A stretch of 64,000 bases of DNA from Thunnus maccoyii (taxonomy: Eukaryota > Chordata > Actinopteri > Scombriformes > Scombridae): positions 761,074 to 825,073 of the forward strand of contig NC_056537.1 of the NCBI RefSeq assembly GCF_910596095.1, read 5' to 3'. The notes below the pieces were generated by a model. It searched no databases. It was not told where the DNA came from and saw only the letters and a program-made list of their open reading frames with translations. The position numbers and the translations under genes are program-made. The number at the start of each line of letters is the position of its first letter. The stretch's first letter is position 1. Positions 10,233 through 21,151 of the stretch are shown one piece after another.

Positions 10233-11931
10233 CCAGGGGCTAGATGGATAAACCATACATACACACAAAAACCAGGCACACGCCATTTCCCACACATAAA
10301 CTGGTATTTATAAAGACAGAATGTGCGGTGAGAATGTGAACACCTCACACATACTTTAGACCAGGCGTACACATGTTTTTCCTAAGAGATTGTTGTATCA
10401 AATTGTTGCAGAAAAATGTACCAGAGCAAAAAAACTCTCTTGAAAATAAAAAGGGAGTCAGAGGTCCAAGCAGCAAAGTGTTCTTTAATGCCGGCAAAAA
10501 AGGGGAGCAATCAGCACTTTTACAACGAACCAAATCGCTCCGAAGATTTTTTCTTTGGGGCATTGTTTTTATTCCCTTGGGTCGGCATAGGTCACACCTT
10601 ATCATCCACCCTCCCAAATTTTTGACCAATTATTATGTTACTTTTATCTCCGTCACTCGTTGTTGGTCAAAACTCTTCAAAACAGGTTTTGAGGTGTTTG
10701 AGGATATGTACTGGCATATTCAATTCTACCTGATTATATCCAATTTTTATATAAGTATCGGGAATCATTTTACACCATTATTGCCAAGTTGTCTTCTGGC
10801 CTTTTATTTTTTTATAAGTTATTCTAGTCATTTTACACCCTTATTTCTTGATCTCCTCCAGAGAGTATTTTTTTAAAAGGTGAAGACTTTAATGCAGACC
10901 CAAGCAAAGTGACATGTAATACAAACACACTCAAATTTCTCCAGTGTATGATTATGATTCTTCTACCGTGCCTCTATACGTACATTGTGATTAAATATGG
11001 TTCATGAGATTATACCTACACCAATACAAATTGTATCACACTAGCCCTTATTGCTTATAAACTTATAAAATCAATATGCATAGCTTAATATTGTCTTTAA
11101 GCACACCAATGACTTTTAATGAAAATACACCACAAGATCTGAGGCTGATGTGATGAGGTGGAGGTGAAATATAAGCTGAGAGACGGAATCTTTTAGTAAA
11201 ACATTGTTTGTTTAGGTTGATAACCAGCTGCACTGATTGTGTGTGTCTTTGGGTTCTTTTGGGGTGTTTACACAGGTATTTGTAAAATGTCAATCAAAGG
11301 CGCATTTATTAAGTTAACATTGATTAATTACTTCTGTGTTTAATTTTGTCATTCCTTTAATTTCCATAGGAGCCAACATTTTATTTTGCTCTTATTATTC
11401 TTTTTATTTTATCCTTAGTTGTGGCACACCTTGTAAAGTCGGTTTAGATATGAGCTACAAACTACAACATTGATTCCATTTCTGAGATATTACTGCTGAC
11501 GATGTCCATGTGATGAATTAACGATACGGATGGTATGAAGAGCCACACAGCCGTGTGTAATGGTGACGCGTAATGACAGCTATTCTGGCTGGTGGAGAAA
11601 CTCGCCGGTGCAACACAATTTAGTGAAACTGCACTTCTTTCCCGTTTGTTTCATTGACAGCTGTACAGACTGATGAGGCAGGTGACCAGTTGATATGAAA
11701 ACGGCTGGTTCAGGGTGTGTCTTCATCCATTTATGGTTAATTGTGGGAGTGGAAATGAGGCTTGTGCACGTGTGCCCAGTTCCTCAATGATTGAGATTTA
11801 TAAAACAGAACCATGCGTACGCTCGGCTTTATAAGTCTGATGAAAAGAATGCGTCTGCATGTTTGTGGCTTTATGCGTACACACAGTTTTAGTCATGAAT
11901 CTACACAGAGTTTTATGCATCTGGCCCCTGG
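10233..11931. mobile_element. DNA transposon with CCAGGGGCYAGATG ends, copy 1, interrupted by a solo LTR
   Basis: The left end CCAGGGGCTAGATGGATAAA and the right end, which in reverse reads CCAGGGGCCAGATGCATAAA, are matching terminal inverted repeats. The inner sequence recurs at 17129-17986. Without the 748-bp LTR insertion the element is about 950 bp and has no transposase. The superfamily was not assigned. Confidence 0.7.
10391..11134. mobile_element. Solo LTR (744 bp) with AGAT target-site duplication
   Basis: The insertion starts with TG and ends with CA, and is flanked by the direct repeat AGAT at 10387-10390 and 11135-11138. The paralogous copy at about 17180 reads CCTAAGAGATCTGAGG with a single AGAT and no insertion, so it preserves the empty site. 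A TG...CA terminus with a 4-bp duplication is what LTR retroelements leave. Neither internal coding sequence nor a second LTR is present. Whether the parent was a Gypsy-type element or an endogenous retrovirus cannot be told from this piece. Confidence 0.8.
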
Positions 11932-11939
11932 TGTGTTGC

Positions 11940-12190
11940 ATTTTGAATCAGAAATCCTGCCTGACAAAGTATTCTTAGATCATATCAGTTACCCAGTAAG
12001 GCTGTTTGTTCCCAAACACATTCAGTGCAGATGTTGTTGGAAATGTGGACACAGCTGGCTTGTGTGTAGACATGATTTGGGGATATGTGGTTAATGTGGA
12101 GATGAGACGTGCAGCAGGAGAAACTGTGAAAAAGAACCCAAGTGTAATCAGTGTGGGGGGAGACATGAGGCAAGCAGACAGATCAGTGAC
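11940..12190 (+). mobile_element. LINE ORF1-like fragment with CCHC knuckle, copy 1 (decayed)
   Basis: One frame near 12024-12070 encodes a cysteine-histidine cluster ending CGHSWLVCR, with CX2CX4HX4C spacing in the better-preserved copy at 18084. A stop and frameshifts follow. The region is paralogous to 17995-18345. Nucleic-acid-binding knuckles of this kind occur in ORF1 proteins of fish non-LTR retrotransposons. The family is an inference. Confidence 0.45.
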
Positions 12191-12740
12191 TGTGGTTATA
12201 TTATCACTAGACTGGATAATATCAGATGTATAATTAAAATGATGGTGTCAGCAACTTAAGAGAACCAACTTACCAACATTACCATACTATTTGACATATT
12301 TTCTCTTTCACAAAATGTCCATTTACAAGCATCACTGAAAGTTAAAAATTAAGTTGCAGTTGGAGATAAAGAAACTGGAGAAGGATATAAATAAGTGGAA
12401 ACCGCTTAGAGTGATGACGTCTGTCCGGGTCAAATATCACTATAATATCATAACCTTTTATTTTTCTTTATTTGTCATGCAGAAAACCATCTAATTGACA
12501 TGTGTATATTTATTAGCCTACATGAATATAAAGTTACTGAATTTTATTGACTGTTTCATGATACAGTACAGCTGTTTCAAACGCATTGTGAGCATTTTTG
12601 AAGCAGCAGGTTCTGACTTTTGCCAATGACAAGTTTCTTATTTTCCCCAGCGGCAGAACAGGCGAAGAGAGCGGTGAATTTAACTTAAATTCCGCACCCC
12701 CCCCCCACCCCTTTTATTGTCCTAAGCTTCGAGTAGACAT

Positions 12741-13355
12741 CGTTTGTCATTGAGAGAAAATGACTTTCTGTCTCTGTCATGATGTCAGTGTTCACGCAGC
12801 AGCAGCCGCTTATCATGGGAGTAAAGTACAAAAATAGATTTACGTGGTTTAAAATGTTTTTCCACATGTTGTCATGTATGAAGAGACACAAAATGATCAC
12901 TGTAGGTGGACTACTTGATTTCTATAGGTGACTTATTTAAACAGCATAAATGTTGTATATGAATGATTCTGTCTCAGAGCTTTTTGATCCATATAAACAG
13001 CTGATCACTGTAACTGTGATCACTATAAGCAGTTAATACTGTATACATTTAAACACAGCAGAAGGTCATGGTTTGGACTTTATTTAATTTTCTTTTTGTC
13101 TTCACAGCTTGAACAAAATGAGTGAATGAATAAATAAATAACTTCAAAATAACGCTGGCACACTTTTATTTCTTAAATTATAAATGCTGAGCTTTTAAAT
13201 AAAAGGGTTGTGAGTGTGAAAAGACTCTTGATGGAACCGTCTTTTGAGAGTCTGTTTCCGTCCGTCAGACATTCTTTGACACGCAGCTGAATTAAGTTTG
13301 ACCGTTAACCTGCCACGGAGCAGCTAGTTCTGCTGACTAAGTTACCATGGTAACT
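12741..13355. mobile_element. Truncated second copy of the foldback element
   Basis: Bases 12741-13355 repeat the centre and inner right arm of the element at 7572-8683 almost base for base. The copy lacks the whole left arm and the outer ~100 bp of the right arm. It breaks at TACCATGGTAACT, directly against the start of LRR cassette B. This suggests that the element marks the breakpoint of the cassette duplication. Confidence 0.85.
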
Positions 13356-13415
13356 CCCTTGTACTCCCTTGTATCTTAGGTGGGAGGGACTAAGACACAA
13401 GGATACGACTCAACT

Positions 13416-13610
13416 TTCATTTTCAGACGCTTTTGTCCAAAGTGACTTACATTTTTTTACATACACGTACAATTTTGGATTGAGTGTGTTGCTCAAAGAC
13501 ACTTGGACATGTGGACAGAAGGAGCTCAAGTTTCAAACCACCAACCTTGTGATTAATGGCCGACCAGCTCTGCCAATAGAGATAACTGAGCTATTTGTCA
13601 CATCTTAGTT
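13416..13610. repeat. Short interspersed fish repeat in cassette B
   Basis: The block contains 'cagacgcttttgtccaaagt' and 'ttgctcaaagacacttggac', and is repeated at 15036-15235 in cassette C with about 95% identity. It is a widely seen fish interspersed repeat type. Its open frame of 60-80 codons is incidental. Confidence 0.6.
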
Positions 13611-13686
13611 TATTTAGTGATTAAAATGCCTAGAATCTATATTTATTATTAAAGTGTATATTGTATGTATGTTATCTGCATTACAG

Positions 13687-13860
13687 ACTTGATGGATGTG
13701 AACTCTCAGAGACTCACTGTGAAGTTGTGGCTTCAGCTCTGAAGTCCAACCCCTCCCATCTCAGAGAGCTGAATCTGAGCGAGAACAGTCTGTCTGTCTC
13801 AGCAGTGAAGCATCTGTCTGCTGGACTGAAGAGTCCAAACTGTAGACTGGAGACTCTGAT
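13687..13860 (+). pseudogene. NLR leucine-rich-repeat exon, copy B
   Basis: This is a 174-nt open exon, paralogous to 9526-9699 and 15322-15495. It starts [14 protein letters not shown] and has [11 protein letters not shown]. The 3' border is changed: the exon ends AT before GTAAGT instead of AG before GTCAGT. That gives a stronger consensus donor and turns the boundary codon into Ile when joined to the next LRR exon. The exon is intact, but its use depends on the broken upstream gene. Confidence 0.75.
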
Positions 13861-14236
13861 GTAAGTTCACTGACTGTCTGTTACTATTGTTGATCTTAAT
13901 GTTTAACAACTGAACCTAATTTATGTACATACATAACTTACATCCATGAAGTTATTTTTTTCCCCATATTTTCATTTTTTACTGTACAAAGTTTAATCTG
14001 TAGTTATAAAAGATGACTGATTCTTAAAGAAACTATAAAAAATGTCCACTGTTAGTTGTTAAAGTCAATTAATGTTTATAATTTTTGGTAAAGAGTCACA
14101 TCTGTATACAGAAGATCCTCTCAACTAATATCTGTTTTAAATGGATCAAGTTTACTTGATGAAGGAGAAATATTTCTTTATTATATTCTTTAATGTGTTT
14201 TAATGAATAATGTCTAATCATTGATATTGATCCTTC

Positions 14237-14283
14237 AGAACACACACACGCACACGCACACACACACACACACGCACACACAG
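14237..14283. repeat. (CA)n microsatellite with CG interruptions in cassette B
   Basis: The dinucleotide run CACACACGCACACGCACACA occupies this position. Cassette C carries a purer version at 15878-15920 in the paralogous place. Confidence 0.9.
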
Positions 14284-15321
14284 GGACACAGAGATCAATA
14301 CAAGTGACCTCAGAGTCTTCAGTCCACACTGTAGACTGGAGACTCTGAGGTCAGACACCATTTCTTACTGCTGTGCTGAGATTAATATGATGTGACAGTT
14401 GTGGTGACACTAAACTGCAGACATAAAGCTGATATTATGTTAATCCACACTGAGGATCTTAATGGGAAAGTCTATTTTCTTCTTTAGTGCTTAAACAGTT
14501 TTTTTCAGAAGAAACATGCAGAGATGTTTCACGTTGTCTTTTGTCATGTTGGAGGACATCACTACATCACTGTGCTGGCAGTGGTAACTGTACGCCATTA
14601 TTCATTTTTTAGACAGTACATCACATTTAAATTCCAGCACATCAAAAGACACTGAAGAGCTGTTAACACCTGTAGACTGACAGCTGACGTCACTTCAGAT
14701 GACGCTTGAAAGGAAAGGACGTCCAAAAACATGTTTCCTTGATTCTTCTTCCCTCACATCTTTTCCTGCATCTCTCCCTTGTATCTTAGGTGGGAGGGAC
14801 TAAGACACAAGGATACGACTCAAGTGAGCAAAGCAAGGAGACATTTAAGACAAATAAGAAGCAATCACTGAGGACTTTATAGAAGCATAAATGCAACTCC
14901 ATTTTCTTTGCCTTTGTCTGCAAGATGAAACCAAAACAGAGAATCCCATTAAAAAGTCTGCAGTACAGCAGCAGAGAGAGTGAGGAGAGTTACTGAATAA
15001 CTCAACTTTGATTTGAAGGGTAAATCACAACATGACACATTTACATTACTTTCATTTTCAGACGCTTTTGTCCAAAGTGACTCACACTTTTTTACATACA
15101 CGTACAATTTTGGATTGAGTGTGTTGCTCGAAGACACTTGGACATGTGGACAGAAGGAGCTCAAGTTTCAAACCACCAACCTTGTGATTAATGGCTGACC
15201 AGCTCTGCCAACAGAGATAACTGAGCTATTCATCACATCTTAGTTTATTTAGTGATTAAAATGCCTAGAATCTATATTTATTATTAAAGTGTATATTGTA
15301 TGTATGTTATCTGCATTACAG

Positions 15322-15495
15322 ACTTGCCGGATGTGGACTCTCAGAGACTCACTGTGAAGTTGTGGCTTCAGCTCTGAAGTCCAACCCCTCCCATCTCAGA
15401 GAGCTGAATCTGAGCTCAAACAGTCTGTCTGTCTCAGCAGTGGAGCATCTGTCTGCTGGACTGGAGAGTCCAAACTGTAGACTGGAGACTCTGAG
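15322..15495 (+). pseudogene. NLR leucine-rich-repeat exon, copy C
   Basis: This is a 174-nt open exon bounded by TTACAG and GTCAGT. It starts [14 protein letters not shown] and contains [11 protein letters not shown]. It differs from copies A and B mainly at positions next to the LxLxxN strand. The same phase class lets it splice to any other LRR exon. It is intact, with the same reservation about the upstream gene. Confidence 0.75.
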
Positions 15496-15871
15496 GTCAG
15501 TTCACTGACTGTCTGTTACTATTGTTGATCTTAATGTTTAACAACTGAACCTAATTTATGTACATACATAACTTACATCTATGAAGTTATTTTTTTCCCA
15601 TATTTTCATTTTTTACTGTACAAAGTTTAGTCTGTAGTTATAAAACATGACTGATTCTTAAAGAAACTGTAGAAAATGTCCACTGTTAGTTGTTAAAGTC
15701 AATTAATGTTTATAATTTTTGGTAAGGAGTCACACCTGTATACAGAGGATCCTCTCAACTAATATCTGTTTTAAATGGTTTAAAAGGTTTATTTGATGAA
15801 GGAGAAATATTTCTTTATAATACTCTTTAATGTGTTTTAATGAATAATGTCTGATGATTGATATTGATCCT

Positions 15872-15877
<6 letters not shown>

Positions 15878-15920
<43 letters not shown>
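15878..15920. repeat. (CA)n microsatellite in cassette C
   Basis: A pure CA run of about 20 units occupies the intron of the LRR cassette. Confidence 0.95.
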
Positions 15921-15921
<1 letters not shown>

Positions 15922-16734
15922 GACACAGAGATCAATGCAGGTGACCTCAGAGTCTTCAGTCCACACTGTAGACTGGAGACTCTGAGGTCAGACACCATTT
16001 CTTACTGCTGTGCTGAGATTAATATGATGTGACAGTTGTGGTGACACTAAACTGCAGACATAAAGCTGATATTATGCTGATCCACACTGAGGATCTTAAT
16101 GGGAAAGTCTATTTTCTTCTTCAGTGGTTTAGTCCATTGACTGTGTCAGAGCAATGTTGAGCTACACATTTAAAACCTTCATATAACAAGAAAACTCTGC
16201 ACTGGATAATTCACTCTGAACCACTGAAACTTTTTTTGTATTTTATATTTGACAGTTTTTAACCTGCATCCTGTTGGGTTCAGGTGTTTGGAGTTTCCGT
16301 CTTCTAAACTTTAGAGCTGGGCAAAAAATAAATAAAATAGTTGTGATTAATTGCAATTCTTGTTTGAATGATCAATAATCGATTCTTGAAATCCAGAGAA
16401 AACTTTGCATTTGCACCTTTACTCAGTGAACATGTGTACATGTGCACTGTGTTGTGTGTATGCAGTGGTTACTTATTGTAAATGGTTCAGTTAGAACTGC
16501 GTGACGTGTGAAATGTCTACTTTGTGGAAATGGAGTTATCACAATGTGCACAAAAATCTGATTTCAAGTTTAAAAGTAAGGTAGATGCTAGCTGCTATAT
16601 TAGCTGCCCTGAGTCATGACAGTCCCATAGAAGGACGGCGGAAGGAAGATTGAGGTGGACGAGCCTGAAAGAGGCAGCGGGAAGAAATCAGGAAGAAAAC
16701 AGAAGAAAGAAGAAGAAATTTGAAGTTACAGTGT

Positions 16735-17105
16735 TATAGCCATTTGTCATTTGTATCTATGACTGTGTTAAGGTCATTCCCTGGTTGCCACAGTAGGAGG
16801 CAATTACTCCTCAGGTGTGCTGCTTACCGGGAGAAGCACACAGTTTTTTGACCGCTGTTTAGAGGCTAATCTTTAAGCCTTTTTGTTTGTTTTCATGCAA
16901 GTTATAGATATAAGTGTATGCATAGCAAATGCTTTATTGGTGCACAGTGATAAATAAACACATCTTAAGCGCAAGTCCGAAGATGTTTGATTTAGTACAT
17001 GGAGCCGCCGCATAACGACGCGTCAGTTACATGTCTTGGTAGCAGCCCCTCACTGTGGCTTAGGTTTTTTTTGTTTTGTCGAAATCAAGTCACTACAGTG
17101 ATGAC
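16735..17105. repeat. ~370-bp interspersed repeat, copy 1
   Basis: The sequence from 'tgtatctatgactgtgtta' to 'gaaatcaagtcactaca' recurs at about 44620-44997 inside actr6 intron 7 with over 90% identity. The copies start TGTA and end TACA and contain AATAAA-like strings, so a short solo LTR is possible. No clear target duplication was found. The other copy has about 40 bp that this one lacks ('gtggcgtgttgagcagcagt'). Confidence 0.6.
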
Positions 17106-17128
17106 AGAGAGAAAGAAAGAGAAATCCA

Positions 17129-17986
17129 TGTGAACACCTCACGCATACTTTAGACCAGGCGTACACATGTTTTTCCTAAGAGATCTGAGGCTGATGTGAT
17201 GAGGTGGAGATGAAATATAAGCTGAGAGACGGAATCTTTTAGTAAAACATTGTTTGTTTAGGTTGATAACCAGCTGCACTGATTGTGTGTGTCTTTGGGT
17301 TCTTTTGGGGTGTTTACACAGATATTTGTAAAATGTCAATCAAAGGCGCATTTATTAATTTAACATTGATTAATTACTTTTGTGTGTAATTTTGTCATTC
17401 CTTTAATTTCCATAGGAGCCAACATTTTATTTTGCTCTTATTATTCTTTTTATTTTATCCTTAGTTGTGGCACACCTTGTAAAGTCGGTTTAGATATGAG
17501 TTACAAACTACAACATTGATTCCATTTCTGAGATATTACTGCTGACGATGGTTCACAGTTCACGTGATGAATTAATGATATGGATGGTATAAAGAGCGGC
17601 ACAGCCTCGTGTAATGGTGACGCGTAATGACAGCTATTCTGGCTGTTGGAGAAACTCGCCGGTGCAACACAATTTAGTGAAACTGCACTTCTTCTTTCCC
17701 GTTTGTTTCATTGACAGCTGTACAGACTGATGAGGCAGGTGACCAATTGATATGAAAACGGCTGGTTCAGGGTGTGTCTTCATCCATTTATGGTTAATTG
17801 TGGGAGTGGAAATGAGGCTCGTGCACGTGCGCCCAGTTCCTCAATGATTGACATTTATAAAACAGAACCATGCGTACGCACGGCTTTATAAATCTGATGA
17901 AAAGAATGCGTCTGCATGTTTGTGGCTTTATGCGTACAAACAGTTTTAGTCATGAATCTACAGAGTTTTATGCATCTGGCCCCTGG
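17129..17986. mobile_element. DNA transposon with CCAGGGGCCAGATG end, copy 2, left end lost
   Basis: This is paralogous to 10233-11931 but lacks the left terminal repeat and the solo LTR. Homology continues past the right end into the LINE ORF1-like fragment, so the two copies come from a segmental duplication and not from two independent insertions. Confidence 0.7.
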
Positions 17987-17994
17987 TGTGTTGC

Positions 17995-18345
17995 ACTTTG
18001 AATCAGAAATCCTGCCTGACAAAGTATTCTGAGATCATATCAGTTACCCAGTAAGGCTGTTTGTTCCCAAACCCATTCAGTGCAGACGTTGTTGGAAATG
18101 TGGACACAGCTGGCTTGTGTGTAGACATGATTTGGGGATATGTGGTTAATGTGGAGATGAGACATGCAGCAGCAGAAACTGTGAAAAAGAACCCCAGTGT
18201 AATCAGTGTGGGGGGAGACATGAGGCAAGCAGACTGTCCAAAGAGAAAGAAAGAGATGGAAGTCATGAGGATCAGGTCCAAGAGAAGGCTGAGCCATGAG
18301 GAAGCAGCTAGGAATGAAAAGATTCAAGAAGTGAAGGAGAACTAA
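17995..18345 (+). mobile_element. LINE ORF1-like fragment with CCHC knuckle, copy 2
   Basis: From about 18078 one frame encodes a CX2CX4HX4C knuckle (CRRCWKCGHSWLVC) followed after a stop by further Cys pairs (CNQCGG). After a frame change it gives CPKRKKEMEVMRI and SHEEAARN. This order of knuckles followed by a basic/acidic helix resembles ORF1 of fish non-LTR retrotransposons. Stops and the frameshift make it a remnant. Confidence 0.5.
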
Positions 18346-19037
18346 TCAGGTAGGAAGCATGATGAATATTGTTTTTGTGAGGACAAGATGAAGTTCTGAG
18401 CACTTCTGTCCATGGTGATTAACTGTGCCGCTGAGGCAGAAAGGAAATCTGAGAGAATAGAGATTATTACTGGAGAGGAAGTGCAGAGGCTGCTGAGAGG
18501 CTTTCACACTCTCTCAGAGCCTCGATTGAGAAGTTATATTAGAGAATGGGATGAGGGTGGGAATATATATATTAGTTTTATTTTATATATAATCATTTAG
18601 ATTAAATAGGAGAACTGAGTCTTATTTTCAATCCAGTAGAAGGCAGTAATGTAACTGACAGTCCATGTGTTGCATTATGGGATAGCATTTATGTTGTTTA
18701 AATGTGCATAATGATGAAGCCCTCGCAAGTGATGCAGGTCTTTTATTATTCTTGCTCAACTGTTTTGCACATGTAGGCCTAAAAATATAGCTGTGTCATG
18801 TTTGAGTGTTTTTGCATTTTTACTTGTGTTTGGCTGCACAACATGAGTTTGTATAGATGGAGTCACTGGTGGAGCTGCAGAGTTTAAGAGGTGAAGTCAC
18901 TACGTCTTTATTGAAGTAGCAGCGTGTTGTCATTAATATTAAGGAGAGCTCTTTTTCACTGTTTGTATTTGACAGTTTTTAACCTGCATCTTGTTGGGTT
19001 CAGCTGTTTGGAGTTTCCATTTTATAAACCTCTACAT

Positions 19038-19580
19038 TCTATCAATCAATCAATCAATCAATCAAACTTTATTTATATAGCACCTTTCAAACAAATAAAA
19101 TGCAATTCAAAGTGCTGCACAAGCGACTGATAAAACGTAGGATATTAAAAATGAATTTAGAGACTAATGAACACCAAAGCAATTAAAAAAGCAAAAAAGG
19201 TTCAATAAATAAAACAACAATAAAAAATGGGTAGTTAAGATAATAAAATATAAATAATAAAAGATAATACAAGCAATAAAAATAACAAAAAAGCTTGTCA
19301 AATACTACACATTATACATAGATTAGTAAAAGAGTAAAACGTTAATAAAAAAAAATAGAATAAAATAATTTATAATAATCAACAGTAAAATGTTGATAAA
19401 ACAAAATAGAATAAAATAAATCATGATGACAATTAAAATAAGTATAAATAATAAAACCATAAAATGATAAAACACTACATAAAAGCCAGACTAAACAGAT
19501 GGTTTTTAGTTTATGTTTAAAAATATGTATATTTTCAGCTGCTCTCAGATCCTCTGAAGGCTGTTCCAGCAGCTTCTAAA
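19038..19580 (-). mobile_element. LINE 3' end (L2/CR1-like), minus orientation
   Basis: An (ATCA)n run followed by 'aaactttatttatatagcac' and a long A/T-rich segment is the reverse complement of the common 3' tail of fish L2-like LINEs, which end in (TGAT)n-type repeats. It stops about 90 bp before the last LRR exon. Confidence 0.6.
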
Positions 19581-19671
19581 CCTTCTTCACATCTGAACAG
19601 ATTATGAAACATTGAATGATTTAAAAAAGGAACTTTGTTTTCTAAAGTGACGTCATTTATTCTTTATTCAG

Positions 19672-19848
19672 ATTGAGGCTCTGCAGTTTGTCAAAGATGA
19701 GCTGTGCTTCTCTGGCCTCAGCTCTGAAGTCCAACCCCTCATCTCATCTGAGAGAGCTGGATCTGAGAGGAAACAACCTGCGGAGCGAAGACGTGAAGCT
19801 GCTGTCTGATCTTCAGAAGAATCCAGGCTGTAGACTGGAGACTCTGAG
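19672..19848 (+). pseudogene. NLR leucine-rich-repeat exon, divergent last copy
   Basis: This 177-nt open exon reads [20 protein letters not shown], then HLRELDLRGNNL and CRLETLR. It is clearly older than cassettes A-C and lacks their flanks. It is the terminal-type LRR of fish NLRs. No B30.2 (PRY-SPRY) exon follows. A likely final exon near 20130 contains AATAAA. Confidence 0.7.
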
Positions 19849-20134
19849 GTCTGTAGAGAGTTTGAGTCAGTCCGTGCTGGTTTCAGCAGTATTGTATTAA
19901 ACACAGTTAGTATCAAAGCAAAGATCCAGTATTTCCTGGTGAACCTTCAACCTTCTCAGTGGCTGCTTTCCTCAGTGAAGCTGTGAGAGGAGAATGGTGA
20001 CAGGCTTCAGGATTGGACAGAAAGACAGAGAGAGAGAGAACAGTCAGCCAATCAGATCAGCCAGAAGCTTGTTGTGATCATGTGTTTGAGTTGATGTGAA
20101 GACGACTGTTGTTGTTGTGTTGATGTCTGCAGGA

Positions 20135-20140
20135 AATAAA
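20135..20140 (+). terminator. Candidate polyadenylation signal of the NLR locus
   Basis: AATAAA follows CTGCAG|GA, a plausible acceptor for a short final exon, in the sequence 'ggaaataaagctggattaca'. It is placed by context only. Confidence 0.4.
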
Positions 20141-20159
20141 GCTGGATTACAGCTGACAG

Positions 20160-21150
20160 CCTTACAAGATGTATAGAGACAGTGGTCCTCATCATCAAAC
20201 TGTCCTACCATCAAATCTGATCTGAAAGTGTTTGTTCTCTCATTTCAACACTAAAGAATTGATCAGTTCATCTTTGTCAGAGCTCTAAGATCAGTCTGAC
20301 TGCAGCCTGCAAATCACTGGCTCTGATTTCACACAAGCATCATTACGTTTAGTAACCATGTGGTCTTTATACAGACCAGAACCTCTGCTGAAGTCCAGGA
20401 ATCACAGCAGCTGTTTAGCTGAGAGCTCTGACTGATTGTCATGTGATGATTTAACAGCAGGAAAGATCTTCAAATCCCACAGAGACTCTGTAGCTTTCAA
20501 CTTTTCTAACAGTTCACATGTATCAACAGTAAATCCATCAGTAAACTGATGAGTGAATGTCTCTGTTTCTGCAGTAATGATGTGTTCATGACTCTCAGCA
20601 CTTTATTTCCTCTGTGTACTTGAGTGAAATCTGCAGAGTAAACAGACTTGATAGCAAAAGTCTGTGCAGGTGTGTGAGCTTGGAGCTCAGTGTGTTCACT
20701 CCAACACGTTAACATGAGAGCTGAAAGGAAGCAGGCTACGCTGCACAGCTGTTCCACTTCTGGTCTGAACAAGACTGAAGTCCCTGCTGCTCTTTATACT
20801 GGATGTGCTGCATCACTGACTGACAGCTGATGAAGTGAGTCTCACTAAACACTGATTCATGACCTCTGTTGTTTCTTCTTCTCTCATCAGATGGGGGCCG
20901 TATTGATCTCTGTCAGAGTGTGAGTGAACATCCAGGAGTGTGTGTTGAGAGAGGATCAGCTGGATCCTGATGATCCATCTGAACCGGAGTCTGGATCTGG
21001 ATTTTGTCATCTTCACTTAAGTCTCTTAACTGACTACAAACTGAACAGTTATCTCTGGATTTTGTTGAATCAGCACTTTACAGATGTGTTATACATGAGC
21101 TGTTTGATGCAGAAAAGATTAAAAACAGGTGTTATAAGTCAGACTCTGAC
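20160..21150. other. Stretch without a recognisable gene
   Basis: There is a possible exon-like piece at about 20890-21010 after CTCATCAG. It encodes LDPDDPSEPESGSG in one frame, which is reminiscent of linker sequence seen around fish NLR exons, but no donor or partner exon supports it. The rest is unremarkable. Confidence 0.3.
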
Positions 21151-21151
21151 C

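Larger units (their letters stand above)
13360..14480 (+). repeat. LRR-exon cassette B
   Basis: This is the second copy of the LRR cassette. It begins abruptly next to the truncated foldback element, with 'cccttgta' duplicated at the junction, and contains the LRR exon 13687-13860 and a CA repeat. After the CA repeat there is an extra LRR-exon tail ('ctgtagactggagactctgag') at about 14326, which is shared with cassette C. Confidence 0.8.
14500..16130 (+). repeat. LRR-exon cassette C
   Basis: This is the third and longest copy. It keeps the 5' part shared with cassette A, the short interspersed repeat shared with cassette B, the LRR exon, the CA repeat and the extra LRR-exon tail at about 15960-15988. 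It therefore looks closest to the ancestral arrangement. Confidence 0.8.

Noticed and set aside
16735-17105. Second solo LTR
   Set aside because: The TG...CA ends and two copies fit, but no target-site duplication could be found at either copy, so it is reported only as an interspersed repeat.
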